A DNA stretch of 64,000 bases, from assembly GCA_015490195.1 (NCBI GenBank), contig WFYG01000044.1:30755-94754 (forward strand), in the 5' to 3' direction. The position numbers were made by a program, and so were the translations under genes. The notes under the pieces were generated by a model that was not told where the DNA came from, ran no database searches, and saw only the letters and a program-made list of their open reading frames with translations. This document shows positions 28,096 to 36,630 of this stretch, piece by piece. The stretch is from Thermovibrio sp. (GTDB taxonomy: Bacteria; Aquificota; Aquificia; Desulfurobacteriales; Desulfurobacteriaceae). Every line of letters starts with the position of its first letter. Position 1 is the first letter of the stretch.

Positions 28096-30684
28096 GTGAT
28101 TAACGCTATTCTTACAAAAATTCTCGGAAGTAAAAACGAAAGAGAAATAAAGAAAATTAGGCCTTTAGTTGACAGAATAAACGCTCTTGAGAAGGAGTTT
28201 GAGAAAAAGAGCAAAGAGGAGCTCCAGTCTCTAACGGCAAAGTGGCGTTCCGAGCTTGAGAAGATAGGGGAGGCTGAGGAGCAGTTCCGCTACATGGACA
28301 AAATACTTCCAGAGGCCTTTGCTGCCGTTAGAGAGGCAGCAAAGAGAATAAAAGGAATGCGCCACTACGACGTTCAGTTAATTGGAGGGATCGTCCTCCA
28401 CCAGGGAAAAATAGCGGAGATGAAAACGGGAGAGGGTAAGACCCTCGTTGCTACCCTTCCTGCCTACCTGAACGCCCTTGCCGGAAGAGGAGTTCACATA
28501 GTTACAGTTAACGACTACCTGGCAAAACGTGACGCCGAGTGGATGGCACCGATATACAACTACCTGGGGTTGTCTGTAGGTTACCTCCAAAACCAGATGG
28601 AGAAAGACGAAAGAAAGGAGATGTACTCCAGAGACATTACCTACGGAACCAACTCTGAGTTTGGATTTGACTACCTAAGAGACAACATGGTCTTCTCAAA
28701 AGAGGATAAGGTTCAGAGGGAGCTCTTCTACGCCATCGTTGACGAGGCAGACTCGGTTCTCATAGACGAGGCCAGAACTCCCCTTATCATTTCCGGTCCT
28801 TCTGAAGAGAGCGTTGACGTTTACTACATCGCCGACGGTATAGTGAGACAGCTCCAGAAGGATAAGCACTTTAAAGTTGAAGAGAAGACGAAAACCGCAA
28901 CCCTTACAGATGAAGGTATAAGGAAGGTTGAAGAGATAGTTAAACAGATAACCGGAATGAAAGAGTTTAACCTCTACGACCCGAAGTTCTCAGACCTCCT
29001 CCACGCAATAATCCAGTCTCTTAGGGCTCACCACCTCTTCCACAGAGACATTGACTACGTTGTGAAAGATGGAAAGGTGATAATTGTTGACGAGTTTACA
29101 GGCCGTATTATGCCTGGAAGGCGCTGGAGCGACGGTCTCCATCAGGCCGTTGAGGCTAAAGAGGGAGTTAAGATAGAGGCTGAAAACCAGACCCTTGCAA
29201 CTATAACAATTCAAAACTACTTCAGGCTCTACAAGAAACTTGCAGGAATGACAGGAACTGCAGAGACTGAAGCTGCAGAGCTCAAGGAGATTTATGGCCT
29301 TGACGTTGTTGTAATTCCAACAAACAAGCCCGTTATAAGGAAAGACCATCCAGACCTGATATACAAGACGAAAAAGGCCAAGTTCAACGCCGTTATAAAG
29401 GAGATTGAGAAGAACTACAGAATTGGAAGGCCTGTTCTTGTCGGAACCAACTCCATTGAGGACTCTGAATACCTGTCAAGGCTCCTTAAGAGAAAGGGCA
29501 TTCCCCATCAGGTTCTAAATGCAAAGCACCACGAGAGGGAAGCTGAAATTGTTGCTCAGGCTGGAAGGCTTGGAGCTGTAACGATTGCTACCAACATGGC
29601 AGGTAGGGGAACCGATATTCTCCTTGGTGGAAATCCTGAATTCCTTGCTAAGAGGGAACTTAAAGAGAAGGGAATAACCCCTGAAAAAGTTGGAGAGGAG
29701 AAGTATCAGGAGATTTACCAGGAGACCCTGAAAAAGTATAAAGAGATAACAGAGAAGGAGAAAGAGAAGGTTAAGGAGCTTGGTGGCCTTTACATAATTG
29801 GAACTGAGAGGAACGAGTCAAGGAGGGTTGACAATCAGCTGAGGGGAAGGGCCGGAAGACAGGGTGACCCCGGTGAGTCAAGGTTCTTCCTCTCTTTAGA
29901 GGACAACCTCTTGAGGCTTTTCGGTTCAGACAGAATTAAGAAGATGATGGAGATGATGAACGTTCCGGAAGACGAGCCCATAACCCACAAGATGGTCAGC
30001 AAAGCTCTTGAGAACGCCCAGAGGAGGGTTGAGGAGCAGAACTTCCAGATAAGGAAGAGGCTCCTTGAGTACGACGAGGTTTACAACGTTCAGAGGAAAG
30101 TTGTTTACGAACAGAGGAACAAAATACTAGAAGGTGAAAGCCTTAAAGATGAGATCCTCGGTTTCTTTGAAGATGTAGCCTGGGAACTGGTTGACTCCTT
30201 TGCTCCTGAAACTGTCCTTCCCGATGAGTGGAGACTTGAAGAGTTAAAGAAGACCCTTGAAGCCCGTTTCGGTTTTGATTTCCCGATTCCTGTGAAGTAC
30301 GAGGAGCTGATGAACCTTGAGATGGAGGGAGCTCCCACCGACAGAGAGAAACTTGCAAAGCTCATCTACGACACCCTCATTGAGAAGTACCGGGAGCTTG
30401 AGAAGCTCGTAGGTGAGGGACAACTGAGGGAGATAGAGAGGATGATTCTCCTTGATAGGCTTGACCACTACTGGAGAGAGCACCTCAGAGCTCTTGACCA
30501 CATAAAGGAGAGTATAGGCTGGAGAGGATACGGACAGAGAGACCCGGTAGTTGAGTTTAAGAAGGAGGCCTACCAGCTCTTTGAGGATTTCCTCTCAAAC
30601 GTTGAAAACGGAGCTGTTGATTCACTGATGAACTACTACAGGTACGTGAAAGAGCAGATTGAAGCGGAAGGTGCTCTGGCGTAG
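28096..30684 (+). CDS. secA: Preprotein translocase ATPase SecA
   Basis: Motor of Sec secretion. Nucleotide-binding fold 1 (MKTGEGKTLVATLPAYLNAL, DEADSVLIDEARTPLIISGP), the preprotein cross-linking domain, NBF2 (ATNMAGRGTDILLGGNP, LRGRAGRQGDPGES) and the helical scaffold are complete. GTG start with AGGAGGTGA upstream. At 862 aa it ends in EQIEAEGALA and lacks the C-terminal Cys/His zinc tail that binds SecB in many Gram-negatives. Confidence 0.97.
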   Translation: MINAILTKILGSKNEREIKKIRPLVDRINALEKEFEKKSKEELQSLTAKWRSELEKIGEAEEQFRYMDKILPEAFAAVREAAKRIKGMRHYDVQLIGGIVLHQGKIAEMKTGEGKTLVATLPAYLNALAGRGVHIVTVNDYLAKRDAEWMAPIYNYLGLSVGYLQNQMEKDERKEMYSRDITYGTNSEFGFDYLRDNMVFSKEDKVQRELFYAIVDEADSVLIDEARTPLIISGPSEESVDVYYIADGIVRQLQKDKHFKVEEKTKTATLTDEGIRKVEEIVKQITGMKEFNLYDPKFSDLLHAIIQSLRAHHLFHRDIDYVVKDGKVIIVDEFTGRIMPGRRWSDGLHQAVEAKEGVKIEAENQTLATITIQNYFRLYKKLAGMTGTAETEAAELKEIYGLDVVVIPTNKPVIRKDHPDLIYKTKKAKFNAVIKEIEKNYRIGRPVLVGTNSIEDSEYLSRLLKRKGIPHQVLNAKHHEREAEIVAQAGRLGAVTIATNMAGRGTDILLGGNPEFLAKRELKEKGITPEKVGEEKYQEIYQETLKKYKEITEKEKEKVKELGGLYIIGTERNESRRVDNQLRGRAGRQGDPGESRFFLSLEDNLLRLFGSDRIKKMMEMMNVPEDEPITHKMVSKALENAQRRVEEQNFQIRKRLLEYDEVYNVQRKVVYEQRNKILEGESLKDEILGFFEDVAWELVDSFAPETVLPDEWRLEELKKTLEARFGFDFPIPVKYEELMNLEMEGAPTDREKLAKLIYDTLIEKYRELEKLVGEGQLREIERMILLDRLDHYWREHLRALDHIKESIGWRGYGQRDPVVEFKKEAYQLFEDFLSNVENGAVDSLMNYYRYVKEQIEAEGALA

Positions 30685-30726
30685 CTGTGTTAAAATCTTA
30701 GTTCACCGAATGAGGGAGAGGTAGGA

Positions 30727-31587
30727 GTGAGAAAGCTGGTAATCTGTGCTGTCTTTCTTATCGTTTCTTCAGTTCCTGCTTTCTCTCAGGTTTACGTTGT
30801 AAAGAGGGGAGACACCCTTATAAAAATAGCCAGGAAATTCCATACTTCTGTTTCAAAGATAAGAAGGATTAATCACCTAAAAGGTTACAGAATAAGGGTA
30901 GGACAGAGGCTCTACATACCTTCCCGTTTTCACTCCGTAAGGTGGTATCGGAAATTCAGACCGAAGAAAAGCCTTGAGACTATAGAGTTTCTGGAAGAGA
31001 AGTCAGAAAAAGCAAAGTCAAAAATCGTTTCTGAAGAAATATACCCGATAACGGATGTGGTATATAAAGAATCAGAAAAACTTTCAGATGTTTTATCAAT
31101 TCCTCTAAATGTTAAGTACGATAACTGGAGCCTTTCTATACTAAATGATCCTGAATATAAAGGAACCTTTTTTCGGATACTTGTTAACATCTTTAAAAGT
31201 TTGAAGAACACACCCTATGTTTTTGGGGGAAACAATCCAAAATTTGGGCTGGACTGTTCCTCTTTTACCATGTACGTTTATAGAAAGCTTGGAATTAAAC
31301 TACCGAGAACGGCAAGAGCACAGTTTAATGTGGGATTACCTGTTGATAGGAGACACCTTAAAGTTGGAGATTTGGTCTTCTTCAGAACCTACGCCAGCTA
31401 TCCTTCCCATGTGGGTATATACATAGGAAACGGTAGGTTTATTCACTTCTCTTCTATGTATCATGGCTTAGCAATTTCTTCTCTTAACGACAGATACTTC
31501 AGGCGCAGATTTATTGGGGCAAAGAGGGTGTTAAGTGAGAAAAAGGTGAAGGAAATAGTTGATAAACTTTATGCTAAGAGAGATTAA
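30727..31587 (+). CDS. LysM plus NlpC/P60 cell-wall hydrolase
   Basis: Signal peptide (LVICAVFLIVSSVPAFS), one LysM peptidoglycan-binding motif (YVVKRGDTLIKIARKFHTSVSKI...GQRLYIPS), a linker and an NlpC/P60 domain. The catalytic Cys is in LDCSSFTMYVY, His in PSHVGIYIGNG and the third residue near RFIHFSS. It should cut stem peptides of peptidoglycan in the periplasm, for instance during growth or division. GTG start with AGGTAGGA upstream; htrA follows closely. Confidence 0.9.
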   Translation: MRKLVICAVFLIVSSVPAFSQVYVVKRGDTLIKIARKFHTSVSKIRRINHLKGYRIRVGQRLYIPSRFHSVRWYRKFRPKKSLETIEFLEEKSEKAKSKIVSEEIYPITDVVYKESEKLSDVLSIPLNVKYDNWSLSILNDPEYKGTFFRILVNIFKSLKNTPYVFGGNNPKFGLDCSSFTMYVYRKLGIKLPRTARAQFNVGLPVDRRHLKVGDLVFFRTYASYPSHVGIYIGNGRFIHFSSMYHGLAISSLNDRYFRRRFIGAKRVLSEKKVKEIVDKLYAKRD

Positions 31588-31613
31588 AGAACAGAAATAA
31601 AGGAGGTAGTGCG

Positions 31614-33053
31614 ATGAACACAAGACAGCTTCTAAAGGGTGCTCTGGCCGTAGCTACCCTTGTAACGCTCGCCTCTGCACCGGTTTCAGCTTCTGTAACG
31701 GCGACTCAGAAGGATTTTTCTGTTGCAGAGTCGCTTCAGAAGGTTTTTGAGTCTGTTGCAGAGAAGGTTAAACCTGCAGTTGTTAACATTAGCACTGTTT
31801 CAGAGATAAAAATAAACCACCCTCCTATTCCTCCTGAGTTCAGGGATTTCTTCCATCAATTCGGCTTTCCGTTTCCTGAAATTCCTGAGCAATTTCAGAT
31901 GAGAGCTCTCGGTTCAGGGTTTATCGTTAAAGAGAAGGACGGCTGGGCTTACATTCTTACTAATAACCACGTGATATCTCATGCAAAAGTTATAAAGGTT
32001 AAGCTGAGTGATGGCTCTGTTTATAGGGCTAAGGTCGTAGGTAGAGATCCAAAAACAGATGTTGCTCTTATCAAGATAAAGGTAGGTAGTAAGAAGGTTC
32101 CTACAGTTCAGCTTGGTAATTCCGACGACATAAAAGTTGGTGAGTTCGTTATTGCAGTGGGTAACCCTTACGGCCTGAACTGGACTGTAACTCACGGAAT
32201 CATCTCTGCTAAAGGAAGGCACGGTTTAGGTCTTAACCCAATTGAAGACTTTATCCAGACCGATGCAGCTATTAACCCGGGCAACAGCGGTGGTCCTCTG
32301 TGTGACATTCACGGTAGGGTTATAGGGATAAACACAGCCATCGTTAGAAATGCTCAGGGGCTTGGTTTTGCTGTTCCCATAAATATTGCAAAGAAGGTAA
32401 TGAACGACCTTCTTAAGTACGGAAAGGTTATAAGGGGCTGGCTTGGAGTTTACATTGAGGATGTTTCTCCTGAACTTGCCCAGAAGTTTGGAGTTAAACA
32501 CGGGGTTCTTGTAACAAAGGTTATGCCCGGTTCTCCTGCAGAGAAGGGTGGCCTTAAGAGCGGCGATATTATCGTTAAGTTTAACGGAGAGCCTGTTAAG
32601 AACGTTACGGATCTGCAGCTTAAAGTTATAAACACTCCTCCAGGGAAGAAGGTGAAGATTACCGTTATTAGAAACGGGGCAGAAAAGGTTCTTACCGTGA
32701 AAATAGGTCAGATGCCGGGAAGCGTTAATGTTGCTACTACCGACCTTATGAGTAAGTATGGCATTTCTGTCCAGAAACTTACTCCTGAGCTCCGCAAGAA
32801 ACTGGGAGTTCCAGATTGGATTAAACACGGTCTGCTCGTTACTTCTGTTAAGCCGGGTTCACCTGCAGATGATGCTGGACTTCGTGAAGGAGATATTATT
32901 GTTGAAGCTGGAGTTACTCCCAGAACCATGAAGCCGGTTAAGAGCGTTGACGACCTTGTAAACATTCTGAATCAGGCCGGTAACTCTGGTGTTCTTCTGA
33001 AAGTTATAAGAGGAGAAGGTGTAATCTACGTTGTTCTCAACCCGGAGGAATAG
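31614..33053 (+). CDS. degP: Periplasmic serine protease DegP/HtrA (Do)
   Basis: Signal peptide, trypsin-like protease domain with the triad His (ILTNNHVI), Asp (KTDVALIKI) and Ser (NPGNSGGPL), then two PDZ domains (GWLGVYIEDVSPELAQ and LVTSVKPGSPADDAGL). Degrades or chaperones misfolded envelope proteins. 479 aa is normal. The AGGAGGT ribosome site fixes the ATG. The sigma-factor gene begins one base after its stop, so the two are cotranscribed. Confidence 0.95.
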   Translation: MNTRQLLKGALAVATLVTLASAPVSASVTATQKDFSVAESLQKVFESVAEKVKPAVVNISTVSEIKINHPPIPPEFRDFFHQFGFPFPEIPEQFQMRALGSGFIVKEKDGWAYILTNNHVISHAKVIKVKLSDGSVYRAKVVGRDPKTDVALIKIKVGSKKVPTVQLGNSDDIKVGEFVIAVGNPYGLNWTVTHGIISAKGRHGLGLNPIEDFIQTDAAINPGNSGGPLCDIHGRVIGINTAIVRNAQGLGFAVPINIAKKVMNDLLKYGKVIRGWLGVYIEDVSPELAQKFGVKHGVLVTKVMPGSPAEKGGLKSGDIIVKFNGEPVKNVTDLQLKVINTPPGKKVKITVIRNGAEKVLTVKIGQMPGSVNVATTDLMSKYGISVQKLTPELRKKLGVPDWIKHGLLVTSVKPGSPADDAGLREGDIIVEAGVTPRTMKPVKSVDDLVNILNQAGNSGVLLKVIRGEGVIYVVLNPEE

Positions 33054-33054
33054 A

Positions 33055-34017
33055 ATGGAAGAGAAGGAGTTCTTCTTAGAAGACGAGGAGAATCAGATTT
33101 TTGACGATAGTGTGGGAGCTCCCTCTGGAGAGGGGGAGTTTTCCCTCTTTGACCAGGAGATAGACCCGTCTCTCATAGAGTCTTTTGTACCCGATAAAGA
33201 CTCTTTAGATGCTTTTCTGAAGGCTATATCAAAGATTCCTCTTCTTTCAAGAGAGGAGGAGATAGAGCTGGCAAAGAGGGCAAAAGCCGGCGACAAAGAG
33301 GCTCTGAAGAAGCTTGTAGAGTCAAACTTGAGATTTGTTGTCAGCGTTGCTAAAAAATACCTTGGATGCGGACTGCCCCTTCACGACCTGATAGCCGAAG
33401 GGATTCTTGGATTGATAGAGGCTGCAAGGCGATTTGACCCTGATAAGGGGGTTAAGTTCATCTCATACGCCGTATGGTGGATCAGGCAGTCCATTATGCA
33501 GGCTCTTGCCCAGCAAACGGGAGCTGTAAAAATACCGGTTAAACAGGCAGTTCTTGTAAACAAGATTACCAGATCTTATGGAGAGCTCCTTAAAAAACTC
33601 GGCCGTGAGCCGACAACCGAGGAGCTTGCAGAGTACGTTGGGATGGAGCCGAAAGAGATAGAAAGGCTTCTCTCAATCTGCCAGGTGCCTCTTTCCCTGG
33701 ATACGCCCATCGGAGATGAAGAGGATACAACCTTTAAAGACTTCCTTAAGGGAGAGGGTACTGCTGAGGTAGAAGAGAAAGTTGTTCAGGAAGAGCTCAA
33801 ACAGAGCATTCAGGAGATGCTTGAACAGCTGACTCCTCAAGAGAAGAAGATAATCATAATGCGTTTCGGACTTGATGGAAACGAGCCCAAGACCCTTAGA
33901 GAGATAGGGGAGAAGTTGGGAATAAGCCGTGAAAGGGTTCGTCAGCTTGAGACAAGGGCTAAGAAGAAAATGAAAGAGTACGCTTTAAGAAAGAAACTTA
34001 ACGTTTTTTTGAACTAA
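33055..34017 (+). CDS. Sigma70-family sigma factor, group 2-like (no region 1.1)
   Basis: Regions 1.2 to 4.2 are present: DSLDAFLKAISKIPLLSREEE (1.2), RFVVSVAKKYLGCGLPLHDLIAEG (2.1-2.2), KFISYAVWWIRQSIMQAL (2.3-2.4), region 3 and LREIGEKLGISRERVRQLE (4.2). At 320 aa it lacks region 1.1 and the spacer of a primary RpoD. Region 3.0 reads KIPVKQAVLV instead of the RIPVHM type usual in RpoD, so an alternative (RpoS-like) factor is more likely than the housekeeping one. Start ATG 33055, with GGAGGAA inside the htrA end. Confidence 0.85.
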   Translation: MEEKEFFLEDEENQIFDDSVGAPSGEGEFSLFDQEIDPSLIESFVPDKDSLDAFLKAISKIPLLSREEEIELAKRAKAGDKEALKKLVESNLRFVVSVAKKYLGCGLPLHDLIAEGILGLIEAARRFDPDKGVKFISYAVWWIRQSIMQALAQQTGAVKIPVKQAVLVNKITRSYGELLKKLGREPTTEELAEYVGMEPKEIERLLSICQVPLSLDTPIGDEEDTTFKDFLKGEGTAEVEEKVVQEELKQSIQEMLEQLTPQEKKIIIMRFGLDGNEPKTLREIGEKLGISRERVRQLETRAKKKMKEYALRKKLNVFLN

Positions 34018-34753
34018 TGCTGCTGCCCTTTTCGGGCAGTTTCTCCTTCCTCTTCACTTCAATTTTTCTTTTGTTTTCCTCTTTCGGAACTGCAACTTTT
34101 ATGTAAATTTCAACCCTTCGGTTTCTTGCCTGCAGGATGGGATTATTCCAGGTATAAAGAGGTCTTGTTGTGTCGTACCCCACGGCTTCCAGTCGGGAGG
34201 GGTTTACACCTTCTGAAACTAGATACCTTACAACGGTAGTTGCCCTTCTTATAGAGAGATCCCAGCTATCCTGGATGTAAGGCATCGGAACGGAAGGTTC
34301 ACCTTTACTTGTATGTCCTTCAACTACAACTTCGTAGTTACCCTTCAGGTGTTTTATAATGTTTGCTATTCTGTCAAGGGCTCTCTTTGCCTGGGGGGTT
34401 AGTTTCAGAGAGTTCTCTTTAAAAAGAACTCTGTTGAAGAGTCTTATCATAACGTAGTTCTTTGCTACCACTATCTGGTATCCTGAAACTGGAAGCATCT
34501 GCCTCAGAATTTTCTCTATTTTCTTTGCAAGGTCGGTTGTGTATATCTGGATAGGTTTTACCACCGAGAGCTGTTCAAAAGTCTGAGCCTTTTCACCCTG
34601 AAAGTAGGAGAGAAATTTTCGGGCTTTCGTTATGTCAAGGGTTGACATTGAGTAGAGAAGAATAAAGAAGGTAAGAAGAAGGGACATAAGGTCGCTGAAG
34701 CTGGTAAGCCACGCCGGAACAGATTTACATTCCTCTTTCTTCTTCCTTGCCAT
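33998..34753 (-). CDS. MotB paralogue 2, flagellar stator protein
   Basis: Single N-terminal membrane helix with the proton-carrying Asp (LTSFSDLMSLLLTFFILLYSM), plug/linker region and a C-terminal OmpA-like peptidoglycan-binding domain (VEGHTSKG...NRRVEIYIKV). Its first 45 residues nearly repeat those of the upstream motB, while the rest differs. A basic tail (KRKIEVKRKEKLPEKG) follows. The 3' end overlaps the convergent sigma-factor gene by 20 bases. Confidence 0.88.
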   Translation of the reverse strand: MARKKKEECKSVPAWLTSFSDLMSLLLTFFILLYSMSTLDITKARKFLSYFQGEKAQTFEQLSVVKPIQIYTTDLAKKIEKILRQMLPVSGYQIVVAKNYVMIRLFNRVLFKENSLKLTPQAKRALDRIANIIKHLKGNYEVVVEGHTSKGEPSVPMPYIQDSWDLSIRRATTVVRYLVSEGVNPSRLEAVGYDTTRPLYTWNNPILQARNRRVEIYIKVAVPKEENKRKIEVKRKEKLPEKGSSISSKKR

Positions 34754-34760
34754 CTTCCTC

Positions 34761-35462
34761 TCACATAGGTAGATGGATGACGATTTCTATCCTTCGGTTT
34801 TTTGCTCTTCCTTCCTTCGTGTTATTAGGAGCTATTGGTCTGTAGGAGCCGCAGCCTGCAGCCGACAGCTTCTTGGGGTTGTAGCCGCACTGGATAAAGA
34901 GTCTTAATATACTCGTAGCTCTGGCGGCAGAGAGCTCCCAGTTGGAAGGAAATCTTTTACTTCTTATAGGGGTGTTGTCTGTGTAACCTTCTATCGTTAT
35001 CGGCAGATCAAGTTCTTTCAGTTTCTTACACAACTCCATGATTACCGGAATCGCCTGAGGATAAGGTCTGTCGCTTCCAGGGGGAAAAAGCTTGTCTGTA
35101 TTTATCCTGAGCCGTATATTCGTTCCAAATTTTGCTATTTCAGAGTTTATACCCATTCTCTTGAGCATTTCTCTTATCTCGTGTAACTTTTCCTCTATTG
35201 CTTTTCTACTCCTCATTTTTGGGTACATGTTGGGCATTTGAACTGGTATGTTCTTTCCCTGAATAACCTTCTCTTCGTATATAACGTAGTGGCCGCCAAA
35301 CGCTTCTATGATTCCCTTTATTGCCTGATAAAACTTTTCAAGGGATATAGTTGACATTGAATAGAGGAGAATAAAGAAGGTGAGAAGAAGAGACATCAGG
35401 TCACCGAAACTGGTAAGCCAGGCTGGAGGAGCCTTACACTCCTCCTTCTTCTTTCTTGCCAT
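34761..35462 (-). CDS. motB: MotB, flagellar stator protein
   Basis: Stator subunit that anchors MotA to peptidoglycan. N-terminal PAWLTSFGDLMSLLLTFF with the ion-channel Asp, then an OmpA-like domain (IEGYTDNTPIRSKRFPSNWELSAARA, GRAKNRRIEIVI). It follows motA with a four-base gap, and a second MotB gene follows it. Confidence 0.93.
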   Translation of the reverse strand: MARKKKEECKAPPAWLTSFGDLMSLLLTFFILLYSMSTISLEKFYQAIKGIIEAFGGHYVIYEEKVIQGKNIPVQMPNMYPKMRSRKAIEEKLHEIREMLKRMGINSEIAKFGTNIRLRINTDKLFPPGSDRPYPQAIPVIMELCKKLKELDLPITIEGYTDNTPIRSKRFPSNWELSAARATSILRLFIQCGYNPKKLSAAGCGSYRPIAPNNTKEGRAKNRRIEIVIHLPM

Positions 35463-35466
35463 TTAA

Positions 35467-36228
35467 TTATCCCTCTTTAACTTCAACTCCAAATAGTCCT
35501 GCCAGTTTCTGGCGAAGAATGTTAGGGTTAATCCCCTTCTCTATAGCTTCTGCGGTAAGTATGTAGGCTTCAAGGAAGAGCATTTTCAGGTCTTTGTAGT
35601 ACTTGAGTTTCTTGGCCACCGGAATACAGAGAGTGTTTGCAAGGATAGCTCCGTACAGGGTTGTGATCATAGCTACGGCCATACCGGGACCAAGAGCTGA
35701 AGGGTCTGAAAGGTTCTGGAGCATCTGAATAAGACCTATCAGCGTTCCTATCATACCGAAGGCGGGAAAGAGGTCGGCGAGAGACTCCCACACCGATGCT
35801 TCTGTGGAGAGCTTCTGCTCTATCTGTGCCATAGAGCTCTCAGCGGTACTCTTTATCTCTTCCGCTTCAAGGCCGTCTATTAGCATCCTCATTATGTTTC
35901 CAAGGAATGGGTCTTTTGCGTAGAACTGGTCTATGTCTGATTCTAAAGCAAGTATGCCTTCCTTACGGGCTTTTTTTGCAATTTCTGTCAGGAACTCAAC
36001 GGTTTCTAGGGGGTCTCCAACTTCTGGTTTTATAACTTTAAGTATAGCTTTAAGACCTCCTATAAACTCACCGAGAGGATAGCCTGCAAGTCCTGCAGCC
36101 AGTCCGCCTCCAACGGTGATGAGGAGTGAAGGGACGTTGATGAATGCACCGGGACTCCCTCCGATGACTATTGAACCAATAATCAGTAAATAGGCTGCGG
36201 CGATACCTATTAGCGTTGCTATGTCCAT
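35467..36228 (-). CDS. motA: MotA, flagellar stator protein
   Basis: Four-helix stator channel protein. Helix 1 (TLIGIAAAYLLIIGSIVIGG), the cytoplasmic loop and helices 3-4 (LADLFPAFGMIGTLIGLIQML and GMAVAMITTLYGAILANTLCIPVAKKL) match the PomA/MotA family. The conserved PAFGMIGTLIGL block is intact. A very good sigma28 promoter lies 50 bases upstream. Confidence 0.94.
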   Translation of the reverse strand: MDIATLIGIAAAYLLIIGSIVIGGSPGAFINVPSLLITVGGGLAAGLAGYPLGEFIGGLKAILKVIKPEVGDPLETVEFLTEIAKKARKEGILALESDIDQFYAKDPFLGNIMRMLIDGLEAEEIKSTAESSMAQIEQKLSTEASVWESLADLFPAFGMIGTLIGLIQMLQNLSDPSALGPGMAVAMITTLYGAILANTLCIPVAKKLKYYKDLKMLFLEAYILTAEAIEKGINPNILRQKLAGLFGVEVKEG

Positions 36229-36277
36229 GTTTCACCGCCTTCTTTTTCTGGTTTGGCCAGCAGAAGGCCTTTATCCA

Positions 36278-36304
36278 TTTTCGGCGTTATTTTAGTTGTT
36301 TTTA
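36278..36304 (-). promoter_or_regulatory. Sigma28 (FliA) promoter of motA-motB-motB
   Basis: Minus strand: TAAAAACA, 11 bases, GCCGAAAA, against the flagellar consensus TAAAGTTT-N11-GCCGATAA (the -35 core TAAA and seven of eight -10 bases match). It is followed after about 49 bases by the motA ATG. A perfect 8-bp inverted repeat (36305-36325, GGCAGTAA...TTACTGCC) abuts its upstream edge. Confidence 0.75.
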
Positions 36305-36525
36305 GGCAGTAAGGAGTTTACTGCCGTCTGAGTCGTTGTTCCGACTGGCTGATAAATATAAATTAACGAATATGGTGTAGGGGAATAGTAGGTGAGTTCT
36401 GCCATGAGGGGGGAATCGGTTACCTGTCTGTTTCCTGTGGAAGCTTAAGACAGAGATAAGGTTGGCATTTTGTTTAAGTTAATTAAGACAAATTGTGTCT
36501 CAAAAAGACGATAATATTCCTGTGT

Positions 36526-36606
36526 AGGGAATCTTTCCCTGATGCCCCACATTAGCCGTCCCATCGGCTGCCACAGGCAGCCTGAAAGCCCCTCACCTGG
36601 AGGGGC
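36526..36606 (+). ncRNA. Hairpin-dense element, candidate structured RNA or leader
   Basis: In the 402-base gene-free stretch 36229-36630 there are four perfect inverted repeats in 81 bases: AGGGAA/TTCCCT (36526-36540), AGCCG/CGGCT (36554-36569), GCTGCC/GGCAGC (36567-36581) and GCCCCTC/GAGGGGC (36588-36606). The second and third share three bases, so they are mutually exclusive. The fourth is followed by CTCTTT and could terminate. No open reading frame. I cannot match it to tmRNA, SRP RNA, RNase P or a riboswitch I know. It may be an RNA gene, or the leader of the transglycosylase gene; strand is inferred from the terminator-like last stem. Confidence 0.4.
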
Positions 36607-36617
36607 CTCTTTAAACT

Positions 36618-36623
36618 GTATAA
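36618..36623 (+). promoter_or_regulatory. TATAAT box just before the transglycosylase ATG
   Basis: A perfect TATAAT lies seven bases upstream of the ATG at 36631, with no convincing -35. If used, it would give a nearly leaderless mRNA. Confidence 0.35.
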
Positions 36624-36630
36624 TTGCACT

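Noticed and set aside
32226-32828. 200-aa minus-strand ORF opposite htrA
   Set aside because: Shadow of an intact htrA gene; no protein-like motifs.
36229-36630. tmRNA, SRP RNA, 6S or RNase P RNA in the 402-base gap
   Set aside because: None of the diagnostic conserved boxes of these RNAs could be found on either strand.
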